Below are positions 20,640 to 32,710 of a stretch of 64,000 nucleotides of DNA, one piece after another. The translations under genes and the position numbers were made by a program. Where the stretch lies: positions 34,887,378 through 34,951,377 of the forward strand of contig NC_073746.1 of the NCBI RefSeq assembly GCF_029784135.1, read 5' to 3'. The notes beneath the pieces were generated by a model. It did not search any database and was not told the origin of the DNA. It worked only from the letters and a program-made list of their open reading frames with translations. The stretch comes from Toxorhynchites rutilus septentrionalis. Lineage: Eukaryota > Arthropoda > Insecta > Diptera > Culicidae. The first letter of the stretch is position 1; each line of letters starts with the position of its first letter.

Positions 20640-22015
20640 AATACTAGGGATGTAATTTTCCTATAACCTTTCATGATATGAGTTTTGTTGTGTTTTTGTC
20701 GTGTGAATCAAATTTAAGGAACAGGACAAAATGTTTAGAAGGCCAACATGGTCAATACGATAAGTGGGATTGACCCAGAGCAGCGGTACTCAACCTTAGT
20801 CATGGTGTCGAGGGCCGTAAAAAAGTAATAAAGATGGATGATGTCCAAGACTCGACCGCATTGTTAACATAGAACCACGAAATTTTTACCGACAAGAACA
20901 AACATTAAAGAAATTTCATAGTAAAACTACTTGATACATATATTTGATAGCAATGACAAGGGCCGATAGGTTAATGCTTTCACTGAGTTAAGAGCGTGAA
21001 CGTTTCGCGAAGCAATTTGGGTAGATTGTCAAATTAATTCTAAGTATTAAATGTACTGTTGATTGCTCGCTGTCTAGAATACTCACACTGAAATACTGAA
21101 CTTCTTAAATATCTAAGTAGTTTTTCGATATCTCCTGGCAAAATTACATCTCCAACGCAGAATTAAACATTTGAGAAGACGCAGAACGGCAACAGGAAAT
21201 CCAAACCGAATCTATTGTGTGGTGGGGGCGAAGCCGAAAGCAATAGCATCGAAACAAGTTTCGCAATAGCATCGAAACAAGTTTTCGTGCATTTGACTCT
21301 CATGCACAGGAAATGGCATCTTTTCTGCCAAAGATGAAATGTTTTCTACCAACGCTAGTTTGGGTGTATATTTCCTATGTATGTCTTTCTAAGAAATGCT
21401 CATGGCATTATTTGGACTTTCCTACACTTTTCCGAATCCGCTCGTCCATTCCCCTTTGCCATTCCTATAAATAAGCAGAACGTAGCTTAGTTCAATTCAT
21501 TACAAGAGTTACACAAATATCACAAGGCCATGGGATATCTAAAGACCATTACATGATGATATAGTGATTACAACTTAGCACACACAATGTTCGGACAAGG
21601 TATTATTCGATGAGGTAAAGAAGAAGAAAATTCTGGTTTTATGTATAATATGATTCTGAACTTATAGGTTAATTAGACTTAAATTGAAAAATACTTCTGC
21701 CAAATTGAACAAATAATGAGGAAAGAAGAACCGATCAATATGTTATTTTGTAGGCTCGGTTTCATTAATGGTGTTTCGATGCCCATTTGTTAACATCGAT
21801 ATAAAATAACAAGACAATGTCGAGTTTCTTGTGTTTATGTTGCAATATCCATTTTATTTTTCTGTTTTGCTGTCTGTTTTCGATAGTCAACTATATTGAA
21901 AACAGACAGCATCAATAATGTATGGTTTCTTTCTACCAGTTCAACTCTTACAACTCGTTCGAAGGATACCTGTTATTTATAAGAAATGACTCCTTTCAGA
22001 GCCGCTATATGGATT
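20640..22015. other. no gene recognised; one 23-bp tandem duplication
   Basis: Only CAATAGCATCGAAACAAGTT repeated with a 23-bp period at 21241-21287, and an isolated TATAAATA followed by TTCAATTCATT at 21466-21500, stand out. The latter looks like an orphan core promoter, but no reading frame follows it. Confidence 0.5.
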
Positions 22016-22124
22016 ATTGAGAGTGTTAACTTTACAGATTTCTGAACAATTAGAACAACTTAATTCAAAAGAAAGTGTATTCAACATTTTTCAACAGGTA
22101 TTGTGTAAGACACTGATAAGACAC

Positions 22125-22925
22125 GATTGTCATATCAGCCATTTCATGCCAAACCGATATAGTGGTTCTCAGATTTTCGAGGAAAGTGGTAATCTTGTTC
22201 TTTATCACAAAACATTCCATTTTAGGGTGGTTCGAAAAATCAATTATTTTCACTTTTTTTTTTCCAAAAATGACTTTTTTTTAAATTCATGACTCATGAC
22301 TTTTGAACCACTGATTTTAGATGATCGACATATTATAATTGAAGTTATTAAAAAATATTGAACCAGCAAAAAAAAAATGATTTTGTTTTCGTAATTATTG
22401 ATTGTAGTCGTTTTTTGTTGTTTTCATGGCTTTGGACTAGAGGGCGCTATACTTTTTTATATTTTTTCTTGAAGGCTGAGGCTTTTTTACATAACATATT
22501 TCGATATCAGAGATGCTATTTTTTCCGTTTTTAAAATATGATTTTTCAAAGTTGACCGATGGTTCGAAAAAAACAATTTTATCTCTTTTTTTCCATTACA
22601 AAAACTTATAACTTCTGAACTACTGGACCAATTAAGATGATCGATATATAAAACTGAAGCTAATGAGTTAGTTTTCTTTGAGAAAATATTACGTTTGAGA
22701 AAAAATTAGATGTTCGTTTTTGTATTTATTGATTGAGTCAGTTTTTCATAGTTTTCACGGTTGAAGATAGAGAGCGCTATATTTTTTGTAGAAAGCTGAG
22801 GACTTTTTACTTCAATTTGGTATGTCGATCATCTAAATCGGTTCAGTGAACTACCACTACCACAAACTACCACTTTTCATGGAAATCTGAGAACCACTAT
22901 ATCGGTTTGGCACGGAATGGCTGAT
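22125..22925. mobile_element. fold-back element, about 800 bp, with internal duplication
   Basis: The arms are inverted: CATTTCATGCCAAACCGATA...GGTTCTCAGATTTTC at 22138-22180 and its inverse at 22860-22912. Inside, the segment from GGTTCGAAAAA through a GATCGAC/GATCGAT block to AGGGCGCTAT/GAGCGCTAT occurs twice in direct order (about 22235-22450 and 22560-22770). No protein is encoded. The palindrome at 16943 is a spacer-less relative. Confidence 0.72.
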
Positions 22926-23169
22926 ATACTAAAATAATTTTCTACGCATCGTAGGTATATTATTGAACCAATCATTCGTAATAAATTTGAATTTAAATGA
23001 GCAAAGAATACAGAAGTGCAATCGGATAATTTACCGTAACACTACATAACACTATTCCGCATAACACTACTAAAAAAATATTTTGGCAATTTTTTTGAAA
23101 ACTAATAGAAATTTTTTTGAAAACTAATAGAAATTTTTTGAACAATCTTGTTTTTTGTCATATCTATAG

Positions 23170-23330
23170 TTGAAACTGAAATGATTCCTTTCGATAGAAA
23201 TCGCTTACAAAGAGCACCATAGTGAGGGTTCTGGAGATCGGGTATCGGTCTGATCGCAAAAAGCTTATCATCGATAGTTTCTGATGATTGTATGATTCTC
23301 GATTATCACCATGATCTTTTCCACAAAAAT
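23170..23330 (+). repeat. diverged repeat shared with 26915-27060
   Basis: TGATTCCTTTCGAT, GAGGGTT-GGAGA, AAAGCTTATC and GATCG/GTTCACG blocks recur in the same order in both places. This may be part of an old element. 22930-23170 and 23330-24540 contain nothing else I can support; a 176-codon open frame at 23813-24343 shows no known domain. Confidence 0.45.
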
Positions 23331-24539
23331 TAAATCACCATCCGCTCGATAATGTGTATTAAAAATAGTTCGACTTATTAATGGTATAATAAATAGATTT
23401 CAAAATTAATTCACTAGTAACATTGGGCTCGAGTTGGTTCTGCGATAACACGTGGGCTTATATCTTGCCCACATAACAGATTTTTTCTGCATTTAACTAA
23501 CCCACTCCGTGCATTCTACAAAGAGAATAGCTGAATGAATGGATGGATACATTGAAGCGTCACTGACTATCTCGTAACGATTCACCTCTTAGTTAAAAGA
23601 TATTCTACAGCGCAACTTCGTGCTCGGCCACTGGCCCATGCGATTCGCGTCAGTGGAATTATGTTCCAACATCAAAACAGCTGTCAGCAGATTAGTAAAA
23701 GCATTTTCAGGATTGGGATTTTTGGCATCACATAAACAGAGCCACTTAGCGGGACATCAAGTGAGATTCACTTAAGCAAAAGTGGTCGAAAAGCATCACC
23801 AGCGTTATTCTTTTGAATTGGTTCTGTGAAACATTTGGGAAACTCTACATAGTGCGTCTCCACATACTGCGTTTCCAATGGAGCAGCATGGTATGCATGA
23901 CACGACATATTTTAATTTTAATTTTATTTTTTAATCGTCAGAAGGAATTAATTACTAGCGGACGAACAGTCGCGAAATCCGCGCTTGCGACACTGCACCA
24001 GCAGTTCATCATTTTTACGACGCAAACATGCGGCATACCAGTGGTAGCCACATGCGTTTTTTTTTGTTCTTTTCATTATTCGCTACATTTTTCGGAAGTC
24101 AGTATCGCATCCTGTTCATTACATATTTATTACAGAGAATGCGACGCATCGCTACTGTACGTTATTGCGTTTTTTTGCTCAACTCTTATCCTAGAAAAAA
24201 TTGCGTCCGGCTGCTGGTTAACAGGATCTGTCCATTTTTTGAGCACTTTGTTATGGGGTGGGGAAACACATTTTTCGGTGCAACACATTGTCTCTGGAAC
24301 ACATATTTCGGTGCAAGCAATGCACGTCTATCACGCTTGTTGAGCTCGTAAATCACGTCGCATTTACTCGGTCTATGCAATGGGTGTTTTGACATAGGAT
24401 TACGTCTTTCGGGAACATATTGAGGTACAAATTGAAAATCGAAAATCGAGCACATCGTGAAAATTGTCCAATTTCAAACTCTTTTTGCTCAGTCATTTCA
24501 TGATGGATTGTTGAGATTTTGGCGTCAATCAATTTCGGC

Positions 24540-24870
24540 ACTCCATAACAATTTTTTGAATTGAATTAAATAATATATTTCATGAAACTAACTATCGAAC
24601 AATTAAAAAATCTCAACCCCTATCCTAACGGAAATACTCACTTGTGATTGCTCGAAATTGACGACACATGCGGCGACTCATGTACTTACCATTATTGGTC
24701 TGTTATTTCCTAATGGATTTACGAGCTATTTGCATCAATCGATCTGGGCACTCCATAACAATTCATCACAATGGATAAAATAATATATCATATGAAACTA
24801 ACTATCAAACAATCGAAAAATCTCCAAACAGAAATATCTCGTTCTGATTGGTCGAAATTGAAGATACGGA
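24540..24870 (-). repeat. dispersed repeat, inverse of 10915-11265
   Basis: The same landmarks as at 10915 appear in reverse complement, again with an internal duplication: TTCATGAAACTAACTATCGA and CATATGAAACTAACTATCAA occur about 205 bp apart. Confidence 0.62.
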
Positions 24871-24879
24871 GGATCGACA

Positions 24880-25640
24880 TTGCAAATACATCAAAGTGAA
24901 AGGAACTTTTGTTCCCACCGAAATGTGTTCCCCTACAGAGACATCAAAACAAAGCTGCCTGGGGGAAATCGGCATTGCAAATACATGAAAGCAAGAGAAG
25001 CTTTTGTTTCCACCGACATGTATTCACTAACAGAGATTTGATATTTAAGGTGCTTAGGGGAAAACAGCCCTCGTGGTCGATAGTTTAACAAACGACGCAC
25101 ACAAATGGATAATGCTCATTGTAACTAGCGTGGGCTTTTCTGATTACATACGTGCTGGCGAATAAGTTGGAAGCGACGAACGAGTGTTTTTTTTATTTTC
25201 CTTCCAATAAGAATCTTTCGATGGATTGATTTATTTGGTGAGAAAAACTGATAATTGTGTTCGATAATGATAATTATCTTATATTACATTGATGAGTTTT
25301 TTTTCTTCATTTCATCCATACATAACACAGGAGCCATCTCGTTCAGGACAAAGAGGGCGGCTTTCATCATATCTCATTCCACTTTGGCATCTTCTATCGT
25401 GTTGCGCACCATATAATGACTAATCACCATCTTTCTATCATCATCACTCGGTTGTGAACACTGGTCGAGTGAGCAAACAATACCTAACAACCAGGCAAAA
25501 CGGCCCTTTTCCAGGCCACAAAATAATCATCGAAGAGTTTAACAATGTAATTCTTCAAGCATATCCAAAACAACAGATAGCCTAATGGAATGCTACGTAA
25601 ATTATGCGGTCGTATCTCGGACACAACCCTCCTTTGACTT
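24880..25640 (+). repeat. composite dispersed repeat, copy 2
   Basis: It starts with two 94-bp-family units (CCCTACAGAGACATC, GGCATTGCAAATACATG) at 24900-25060. From 25230 to 25640 it follows copy 1 at 8430-8815 with roughly 80-85 percent similarity by eye. The stem-loop position, 25502-25517, reads GGCCCTTTTCCAGGCC, so the inner two pairs are lost. The end GCGGTCGTATCTCGGACACA is shared too. Confidence 0.7.
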
Positions 25641-25649
25641 TTTTTCACG

Positions 25650-27370
25650 GTTTTGCCATATCTGTATCATAACCAGCCTGGGGCAATCAACCTTTGAACC
25701 GAGATGTCAAATCCACTTATAATTCCATACGCTACTCACTGTCAACTTAAACCATCCTTGTGACCTGATTTATGGTATATTTCGACAGACTCCCTCTTAT
25801 CCCTTTTTTGATCAGACCTTATTCACACAAGTCACAATAGATTGTTATTTCAGCTCCTATCGATTCAAACGGTTCACGTCATGCACACGATGCATAGAAT
25901 AGAAGTGAATGATAAGCCATTGTATCAACGAACATCGCGCGTTTCTCTATCAACCAAAGATCAGTTTGACATCCATCACCACCACCACCACTTCTCGAGG
26001 TCTCGAAAAATAACCTTCACTACCCCCATTGGGAGGGAGGAAATTAATTTAGCCAACCAAGCTGATGAGGTGTGAGACTTTCTGGTTATGTTTGTACTTT
26101 GAATGTAATGCGATGTTTTCATCACAATCATTATAATAGTTTTTAAACTTGAGAGGTCTGATTCGAAAAAGTTTCGTATTGAGATAGGACGTGGAATTAC
26201 TTCAATGTTGAAAAGAAAAAGGTTATTGACTCATTGTCAGTTCTACAAAATTGAGATATGCGATTTACTTGTAAGGCATTTACCTGAATGACATTCACCG
26301 GAATGTCTTACGAACTCGAACGTACCATTTACCCGAATGAATAAGAAAGTGTAATTTCCTTAAAAACTCAACTTTTCTCCCCAGAACTCTTTCCTATCAC
26401 TGTTGTAAACGGCACAACTTTCTCCATCGAGGGTCAACACAAAAACTAGTTCGGAAATATAATCAGCGTATCAATTGTCATCAACAAGCTTCTGCTTCTC
26501 GCAGCCATGTCTCGTCGGTCCGGGACAGAACCCCAATTTGGGCGCCTTTAAGTCCAACCAGCAATAACAATCATCATCATAAGTGAGTATCAAATTTGGA
26601 TGCCAACAACATCCCACAGCAAACAGAGGGAGAAACTCTTTCGCCGAAGCAAATAAAAAAAAAATGCACCTGAATGGCAATCAGCAAGACATTCTCCTGG
26701 AACAATTCCCGGAAAGATTGGCTGATTGTTCGATACACAAAGTGGTATAAATTTGTCTCCAAATTGCATGGATTCTTTTGCATTTGGTTTCGTTTGTTTT
26801 CGAGACGATTGCTCGGCTTCCAGGCTTCAAAGCGTGCGAGAGAGGTATTTTTCGGTCTCAATGGCAATAACAACTGATACTTGATGATGCGTCCTTACAT
26901 TTCGGGAGATTTGAATTGATTCCTTTCGATTGGGCTCGGCTTACGAAGAGCTCCCATGACGAGGGTTAGGGAGAACGGGTTCACGAACAGATCCCCGAAA
27001 GCTTATCGTTGAGCCTTTGTCGATATTTTGCATCGAAAACTGGAGCTTCGTAATCTTCTGCTCAAGGGGTAATTATGAGCATTGAACAATGCGCGCGAAT
27101 TCGTTTTTGAATAACGTAAAAAAGAGAATAACAGAATTATTCGCTTGGAAGGCCTCTTTTCTCAGTTATACTGATTCTAGGAAGCGCCTAAATTTTAAAA
27201 GAATGTCCGAATAAACCAAATGCAGCAAACTGAGCGGGTCAGATATGAAATTATCCACTTTTGGCTCCGAAGAGTATTTTGGCAAAGCTCTACTATTTTC
27301 GTTCGTTTTAGAATGTTTTTCAGGAGTGTGAATTCACATCATTTAATTCTTAATATTGTAATATGTGAAT
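25650..27370. other. no gene recognised
   Basis: There is a short (CAC)n run near 25977-25991 and the diverged repeat at 26915-27060. The open frames (up to 98 codons near 26577-26873, minus) lack known motifs and are not supported by flanking signals. Confidence 0.5.
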
Positions 27371-27375
27371 ACATT

Positions 27376-27758
27376 CTACACACCGGAAATTTGAGTTTGA
27401 TCGCCTTCAAATACACCTGTTTCAACGAATAATCCAGCCATCGAAACACTTTTTAAAGCTTTTTTCAGGAATTGCCTCCAGTTCACTAATGTCTTCAATA
27501 CTGTCAAAACGGGTCCCATGAAGCGGTAATTTGAGTTTTGGAAAAAGTTGCACGCACGTCCCGTCGTCATTATCAATGTTTGTTCAAAACGTCATCCCAA
27601 ATATGACGAATGGTCTCGTGAGGGACTTTTAATTCACGCTGTTGAAATTGAAGAAGTAGACGGCCGTCTTCGACGTGTAAAATTGTTCTTCGTGATTGAA
27701 CCTGTGCGTTCGAGATAGACATAATTGAATCGCCAAATACATTCTGCAAAATTTTCAC
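27376..27758 (-). pseudogene. unrecognised decayed coding-like stretch
   Basis: Two adjacent minus-strand frames (27573-27758 and 27376-27576) overlap by a few bases in different phase and read as one protein broken by a frameshift. Their composition (for instance HVEDGRLLLQFQQRELKVPH and RFMGPVLTVLKTLVN) looks coding, but I cannot assign a family. It may be the edge of an unknown transposon or viral-like gene. Confidence 0.3.
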
Positions 27759-27929
27759 GTTTCACCACAAGAAGTTTTGTTTGCAACACAAAAATTTATA
27801 CAAAATCTTTGACCAATAGAATTATCCATATCAAAAATCGCCGAGCAAACAAAAGTTAACTTGTTCTTAATGAAACTGTAAACAATCTAAATGACAGCTG
27901 ACACGCTCAAAATTGACATCATGACCACT

Positions 27930-28250
27930 ACATCTAATAACAGTAAGGGAACCTACGAATTTTCAAACGGGATTTTCTCGAAAATGTTTATTTCCACGAA
28001 AATCTACCCTCAACTCAATCGAACTTCATTTACTAGTTTCGCACAACCGTTAAAGTTTGAGATTTTTGAAAACCGAAAAATCACCCATTCACACGATGAA
28101 ATCAGGGTTTAAAAAAACATTATGCCAAATTGGATGATTTTTCGATTTTTAAAAAACAGAAATTTCAACGTCTGCGACACTAGTAAATGAAGTCCGATTG
28201 AGCTAATATTTTGCGTAGGGTATTTTGTCGTGCAATCAACATTTCGTTGG
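27930..28250. mobile_element. fold-back MITE of family F1
   Basis: CAATCGAACTTCATTTACTA (28017) and, inverted, TAGTAAATGAAGTCCGATTG (28182) form the arms, with an inner inverted pair around GAAAAATCA/TGATTTTTC. The arms extend outward with ACCCT.../...AGGGT. 28250-28490 holds nothing recognised. Confidence 0.6.
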
Positions 28251-28840
28251 AAGTCCCGTCTAGATGATGAAGGTGATCTTTTTCAAGGTGATCATTCGGA
28301 CGATTTTGTGCTATATCCTCATTCACATCTTTCCATAGGTTTTCCATGAGGTTCAAGTCTAAAAATCAGCCAACCCAATAATTTCATATTTTCGTTTTTA
28401 GAAGTTCGTCCCAATCCAATCTGCATGTAAATATCGAACCAATAATTCCTGTGGTACCACAAAACAAGGAATATGTTTCAAAAAAGAGGAAATGTTATTA
28501 TTATTAATTCGTTTATTTTTACAGGCTCAGTTACTTAAGTTTAAAGGAGCCGAATTCTTAAATATAATTTTAAAACTACATATATAAACAATTTTCTTAC
28601 ATCTATGGTTAGTAAGGTGGAAAACCGATTACTCACGGTGTACTCGAGTTTAGGAGGGTGACATATTTTTAGGAGGAGGATGGGATATAAGGAAATTGTA
28701 ACAATGTTGATGAACACTCATCTCTTAAATCTATTCGTATATCTATAGAGTATTTACATTTCAACTTATTCTACTATTTATAGCAAGGGGACGAATTACC
28801 CGCAAAGGAAGGAAAGGAGGGTGTAAGGATGTAGGGACAA

Positions 28841-29866
28841 TCACACACGAAGATCTATAGCTTTAAGGAAAACATATATATGGGACATGTAATCAAGGTC
28901 TAACCGAGCCAACACATCTCTCACCGGCACATTGGGCTGTCTTCCTCGGGCCCGAAGGGAGTTTTCTAAATTCGATCTGGCGACCAGATACACCTCGCAC
29001 GACCAAACAATGTGCTCGATGTCGTGATAACCTTGGCCACAAACGCAGAGATTGCTGCTGGCAAGATTGAAACGGAAGAGTAGTGCATCTAACGAACAGT
29101 GATTGGACATGAGTCGGGAGAAGGTGCGAATAAAGTCCCGACTCAAGTCCAGACTTTTGAACCACGGTTTGAGGCTAACCTTAGGGATAATCGAGTGAAG
29201 CCATCGGCCCAATTCATCTTCGTTCCATTTGCGTTGCCAGTTAGCAATGGTATTTTTGCGGACTAAAGAATAAAATTCATTGAAGGCGATTTGACGCTGA
29301 TAAATATCGCCTTCAATTGCACCTACCTTTGCCAATGAGTCAGTCCTCTCATTACCCTGAATTGAGCAATGTGAAGGGACCCAGACAAAGGTAATGACAT
29401 AACAGCGTCTGGATAAAGCACTCAAAATTTCTCGTATTCTCTCAAGGAAGTACGGCGAGTGCTTTTCCGGCCTCACTGAACGGATAGCTTCGAAAGAGCT
29501 AAGACTATCCGTTACAATGTAATAGTGTTCAACAGGTCGTGAGGCAACGCTGCCTCTGATGTTTGCATGACAAGCAACAGCTTCGATCCCTCCAATAGGT
29601 GGAAGGTCAATTCTAAAAAATGAGTGGCACTTATTGATCCCCAATAGCACCCCTCCGTATCTGTCATCACGGTCCAAGCGTATAATATTAAAATCGTGGA
29701 AAGAGATATCATCTCGCGAAGAAAGCCAAGTTTCGGACAGAGCAAAAACATCACAATTGAAGTTATGAATTAAAAATTTGAATGTATCCAATTTAGGGAT
29801 AAGACTACGACAATTCCACTGTAAAACAGTGATATCTCCGACCTCTCTATTTGAATTAGACATCAA
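28841..29866 (-). CDS. I-type LINE ORF2, in-frame endonuclease/RNase H fusion
   Basis: The 341-codon frame is open. Residues 12-110 are the start of an apurinic-type endonuclease (VLQWNCRSLIPKL with Asn, ALSETWL with Glu, RYGGVLLGI). Around residue 110 (CHANIRGSVASRPVEHYY) it passes straight to the rear of RNase H (YYIVTDSLSSFEAI with the third acidic site, GNERTDSLAK with the fourth) and the usual I-clade C-terminal tail with a CxCGxGYHDIEHIVWSC zinc-like motif. The deletion of roughly 2.5 kb kept the frame. It overlaps ORF1 by 11 bp. Catalysis is not expected, since all three enzyme domains are incomplete or absent. Confidence 0.78.
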   Translation of the reverse strand: MMSNSNREVGDITVLQWNCRSLIPKLDTFKFLIHNFNCDVFALSETWLSSRDDISFHDFNIIRLDRDDRYGGVLLGINKCHSFFRIDLPPIGGIEAVACHANIRGSVASRPVEHYYIVTDSLSSFEAIRSVRPEKHSPYFLERIREILSALSRRCYVITFVWVPSHCSIQGNERTDSLAKVGAIEGDIYQRQIAFNEFYSLVRKNTIANWQRKWNEDELGRWLHSIIPKVSLKPWFKSLDLSRDFIRTFSRLMSNHCSLDALLFRFNLASSNLCVCGQGYHDIEHIVWSCEVYLVARSNLENSLRARGRQPNVPVRDVLARLDLDYMSHIYVFLKAIDLRV

Positions 29867-31478
29867 GAGAGATAATCATTGCAAGGAGGGGCCATGTTTG
29901 CATCAATTGTTGCAAAATTGTCTTTAATACTGGAAGTATTGAGATGACAATGGTTCTGATGGAGTCGGAAACATTAAAACACTTGAAGATTTGATCCAAA
30001 AGGTCAGACAACTTTATAAATCCCGATTGGGAAGTTGAGCTGGACGGAAAAATAGGGACAGTTGGGGTTTTTGATGTCCCCTCGAGTGCTGGGTCGTTCG
30101 AAGGTGAACTATTCCCACCGAAGCCAGGAGGAACCTGATTTTGCTTGTCCGCTGCACTCGATTTTTTAGGCAAGCTAACAGGGGGTATCACCGGTGGGAC
30201 TTGTTCATGAACTTTGGGAGTGGTCACATTTTTGCGCCGGGGATTCCCTTTGAAAATAAACGGTGTGCCTCCGTTACCTGTATCCGCGTCCATTTCGTCA
30301 ACTGGCAGCGAATCGAAGGCATTGTTTGTAGGTAATGGTTGTTGTTGTTGAGCCAGTGGAGAAGCGCCCTTTAAAATTTCCGCAAAAGTGCGTTTTGAGC
30401 GTTCCTTCAAAGAGCGCTTCTGTTTCTCCCAGCGGCTCTTATAAGTTTCACAAGCTGAGAGCACGTGTGGGGATCCCCCGCAATATGGACACTTTTGCTC
30501 AGTCGCATTGCAGGATTTCCCCACATGTTGCTCTCCGCAAGTGGCACAGCGCTCCTTGTTGGCGCAATAATCTGCTGTATGACCAACTGACTTACATTTG
30601 TTGCAAGTCATGGGCTTTGGCACGAAGAGTCGCAGTGGTAGCCTCAATTTGTCCACCATAACGTAGTCAGGGAGGGCGGAACCAGCAAAAGTTACTCGAA
30701 ACGAGTCGGACGGCGTGAATTTTGTTTTTCCCTCTTCCCGGGACACTTTTCCTAATTGATGGCAGTCCAAAATTTTAACTTTCGTCAAAGGGAGTTTTTT
30801 GAATCTGCCATCTCTTTGTTTTATGAATTCGCTCGTCAGACCCGTTTCTGTAATCACCCCCGAAATTTCTACGTTATGGGAAGGTACGTACACCCGATAT
30901 TCTAAAATGAACCGATTGTCAGCAACAATCTCGTTAGCTTGCTTCCGATCAGTCACGACAACACGCAGTTTGTTCGGTCGAACCTTGGAAATTTCGACCA
31001 AGGAGGAATATTTTTTTGTCAGATCTTTCATGATCTGAATGACATTCAAAGCTTTGCCTTGTGGCTTGGGCCGGAAGAAAACAACCCACAGGCCTGTTCC
31101 AGGTGCATCTTCTGGGTATATCTTGACACGGGGAGCGGAGACAACTGAGGGGGCAGACGAAGACGAGGATTGAGTGGTAGAGGATAAAACAGAGGGGAGG
31201 GACGAGGTAGATGGTTGAGTGGGATCGGAAGTAACAGGTGAGGAATGCGAAGTCGTCGGCTGAGTGGAAGCGGGAAGGTTAAGGGTTTGAGAGGAGAGGT
31301 TTGCGGATTTCTTAGAGGGGGGCTTTTTAGTGTGGCTTGAATCTTCTTCGGAAGAATTATCTTCCGGTGAGGGAACGCGCTTGAGCGACTTCCCGGCCCC
31401 TTTTTGTGCAACCGAGGGGGAGTCAATATTTTCATCGTAAGAGATCTCCATATTTGGAGATCTCTCACACTCTTCCAT
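29856..31478 (-). CDS. I-type LINE ORF1, Gag-like RNA-binding protein
   Basis: A full 540-codon frame from the ATG at 31478. The first 110 residues are rich in Ser, Pro and Thr. A folded part follows (residues about 115-280), with an RRM-like layout (GLWVVFFRP...LRVVVTDRKQANEIV). Then come three CCHC-type knuckles (CNKCKSVGHTADYC, CATCGEQHVGKSC, CPYCGGSPHVLSAC; about residues 294-347). The tail is Pro/Gln rich. In I elements this protein coats the RNA and carries it to the nucleus. No defect is visible, in contrast with ORF2. Confidence 0.85.
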   Translation of the reverse strand: MEECERSPNMEISYDENIDSPSVAQKGAGKSLKRVPSPEDNSSEEDSSHTKKPPSKKSANLSSQTLNLPASTQPTTSHSSPVTSDPTQPSTSSLPSVLSSTTQSSSSSAPSVVSAPRVKIYPEDAPGTGLWVVFFRPKPQGKALNVIQIMKDLTKKYSSLVEISKVRPNKLRVVVTDRKQANEIVADNRFILEYRVYVPSHNVEISGVITETGLTSEFIKQRDGRFKKLPLTKVKILDCHQLGKVSREEGKTKFTPSDSFRVTFAGSALPDYVMVDKLRLPLRLFVPKPMTCNKCKSVGHTADYCANKERCATCGEQHVGKSCNATEQKCPYCGGSPHVLSACETYKSRWEKQKRSLKERSKRTFAEILKGASPLAQQQQPLPTNNAFDSLPVDEMDADTGNGGTPFIFKGNPRRKNVTTPKVHEQVPPVIPPVSLPKKSSAADKQNQVPPGFGGNSSPSNDPALEGTSKTPTVPIFPSSSTSQSGFIKLSDLLDQIFKCFNVSDSIRTIVISILPVLKTILQQLMQTWPLLAMIISLDV

Positions 31479-32080
31479 AGTTTATACGGATGATAATTAT
31501 AATAATATTTTATAATAATTTCTATAACCTAATAAAATAATAATATTTATACAAAATACTTGGTAGTGCACACCAGTGCAGCTAATCAGAAAGCGACTGC
31601 TCCTCAATCGATTGGTCGCAGGCACAGCTGTGATAGCTAAAGGAACAATCACGCTCCGGTCCACACTAAACGCACACACCAATGCAGATGAACTGGAAAC
31701 TTCTCGATCGGTTGAACACGTGATCGACGCTCGCCGCAATTGAAATTGTGTATCACACACACGCACTGTCGGCGGTCGCACAGTATGCGGAATAATGGCA
31801 AAACACGGCGAAATAAATCGTCACTCCAGCTTTCTGCTGATAACACTTTGTTTTTTGTTGGGCTCAAACGAATTGTATCAACAAAGCGTATGGATACAAC
31901 ACGGCAGAAAATACACCAGCTAACGGTAACCGAGAACGATAACGATAACGGAGTGACACAATATACGTCTGATTACTCGAAGGTCTCGACGCTGAGGAAA
32001 TGTTGTTTTCAAAAATTTGCAGAAAAATAGACCTTAAAAATGGTTTTTTCGTCACCCACAGAACCCTACTCTTCACACAA
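31479..32080 (-). other. I-type LINE 5' UTR with internal promoter region (approximate)
   Basis: The stretch before ORF1 has a GC-balanced composition unlike its AT-rich surroundings. I-clade elements carry a TATA-less internal promoter at the very 5' end. The 5' edge is not defined here, because no target duplication could be matched. Confidence 0.4.
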
Positions 32081-32710
32081 ATATCTGAATAGCGTGTCAG
32101 AAAATAAAAAATAATAATATTAGAACATCTACCACCAGGGTTACCATAATAAAATCTGTGTTTTTGGTCTCAAAAAATCTTTTTATCTGTGTTTTTCTCA
32201 GAAAATCTGTCGAAATCTGTATATACTCTTTGCGGTCACTTGTCTGCTCTCAGCCACCACAGCAAAGTGGCTGAATAATAGATATAATAGATAACGGTAG
32301 TCAGCATAAACAAAAGTTGTCATCCGTACTCGGGGAAAGGATTAATGGAAAACTCCGTGTATTGCGGCACTGTACTAAAGCCCTGATGTAAAGAGCATTG
32401 TTTTGTATGTTCAAACAGAAAAATGAAAGGCGAAAGGCGACAAACTAATTATTTCGGTGATACATGCGACAGATTTCACGAGAAAAAGAATTATACCAAA
32501 TATTTTATAATCATAAACATAAAAACATTGTTTAGTAAAAACTTATCAGAAGTTTACAAATACAAAAGAAATCTTGTTTGTCTTACAAAACTATATATCA
32601 CTGCTTCTTTAAGTAAAAAAAATTGCGATCAGTACGACATACATGTCGAAATTTAAGACCACCGCAAAAGGGTTCAATTTATAATTTATAATTTATAAGT
32701 TATAATTTAT

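Larger units (their letters stand above)
28492..32080 (-). mobile_element. I-clade LINE, internally deleted, with 5' and 3' UTRs
   Basis: On the minus strand the order is a long 5' UTR, ORF1 (29856-31478), a shortened ORF2 (28841-29866), a 3' UTR, and a 3' end with TAATAATAATAA near 28498, as in I elements. Two further copies of its 3' part lie at 33440-34325 and 54865-55030, and a fourth piece starts at 63733. The 5' edge is uncertain; 32080 is an upper limit. Most of endonuclease, all of reverse transcriptase and the start of RNase H are missing. Confidence 0.8.

Noticed and set aside
21466..21500. TATAAATA plus an initiator-like sequence as a promoter
   Set aside because: No reading frame or element start follows. 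In AT-rich DNA this match is expected by chance.
23813..24343. 176-codon plus-strand open frame
   Set aside because: Rich in Cys, His, Phe and Ile without a domain, has an overlapping frame of similar length, and shows no start context or splice logic. Treated as chance.
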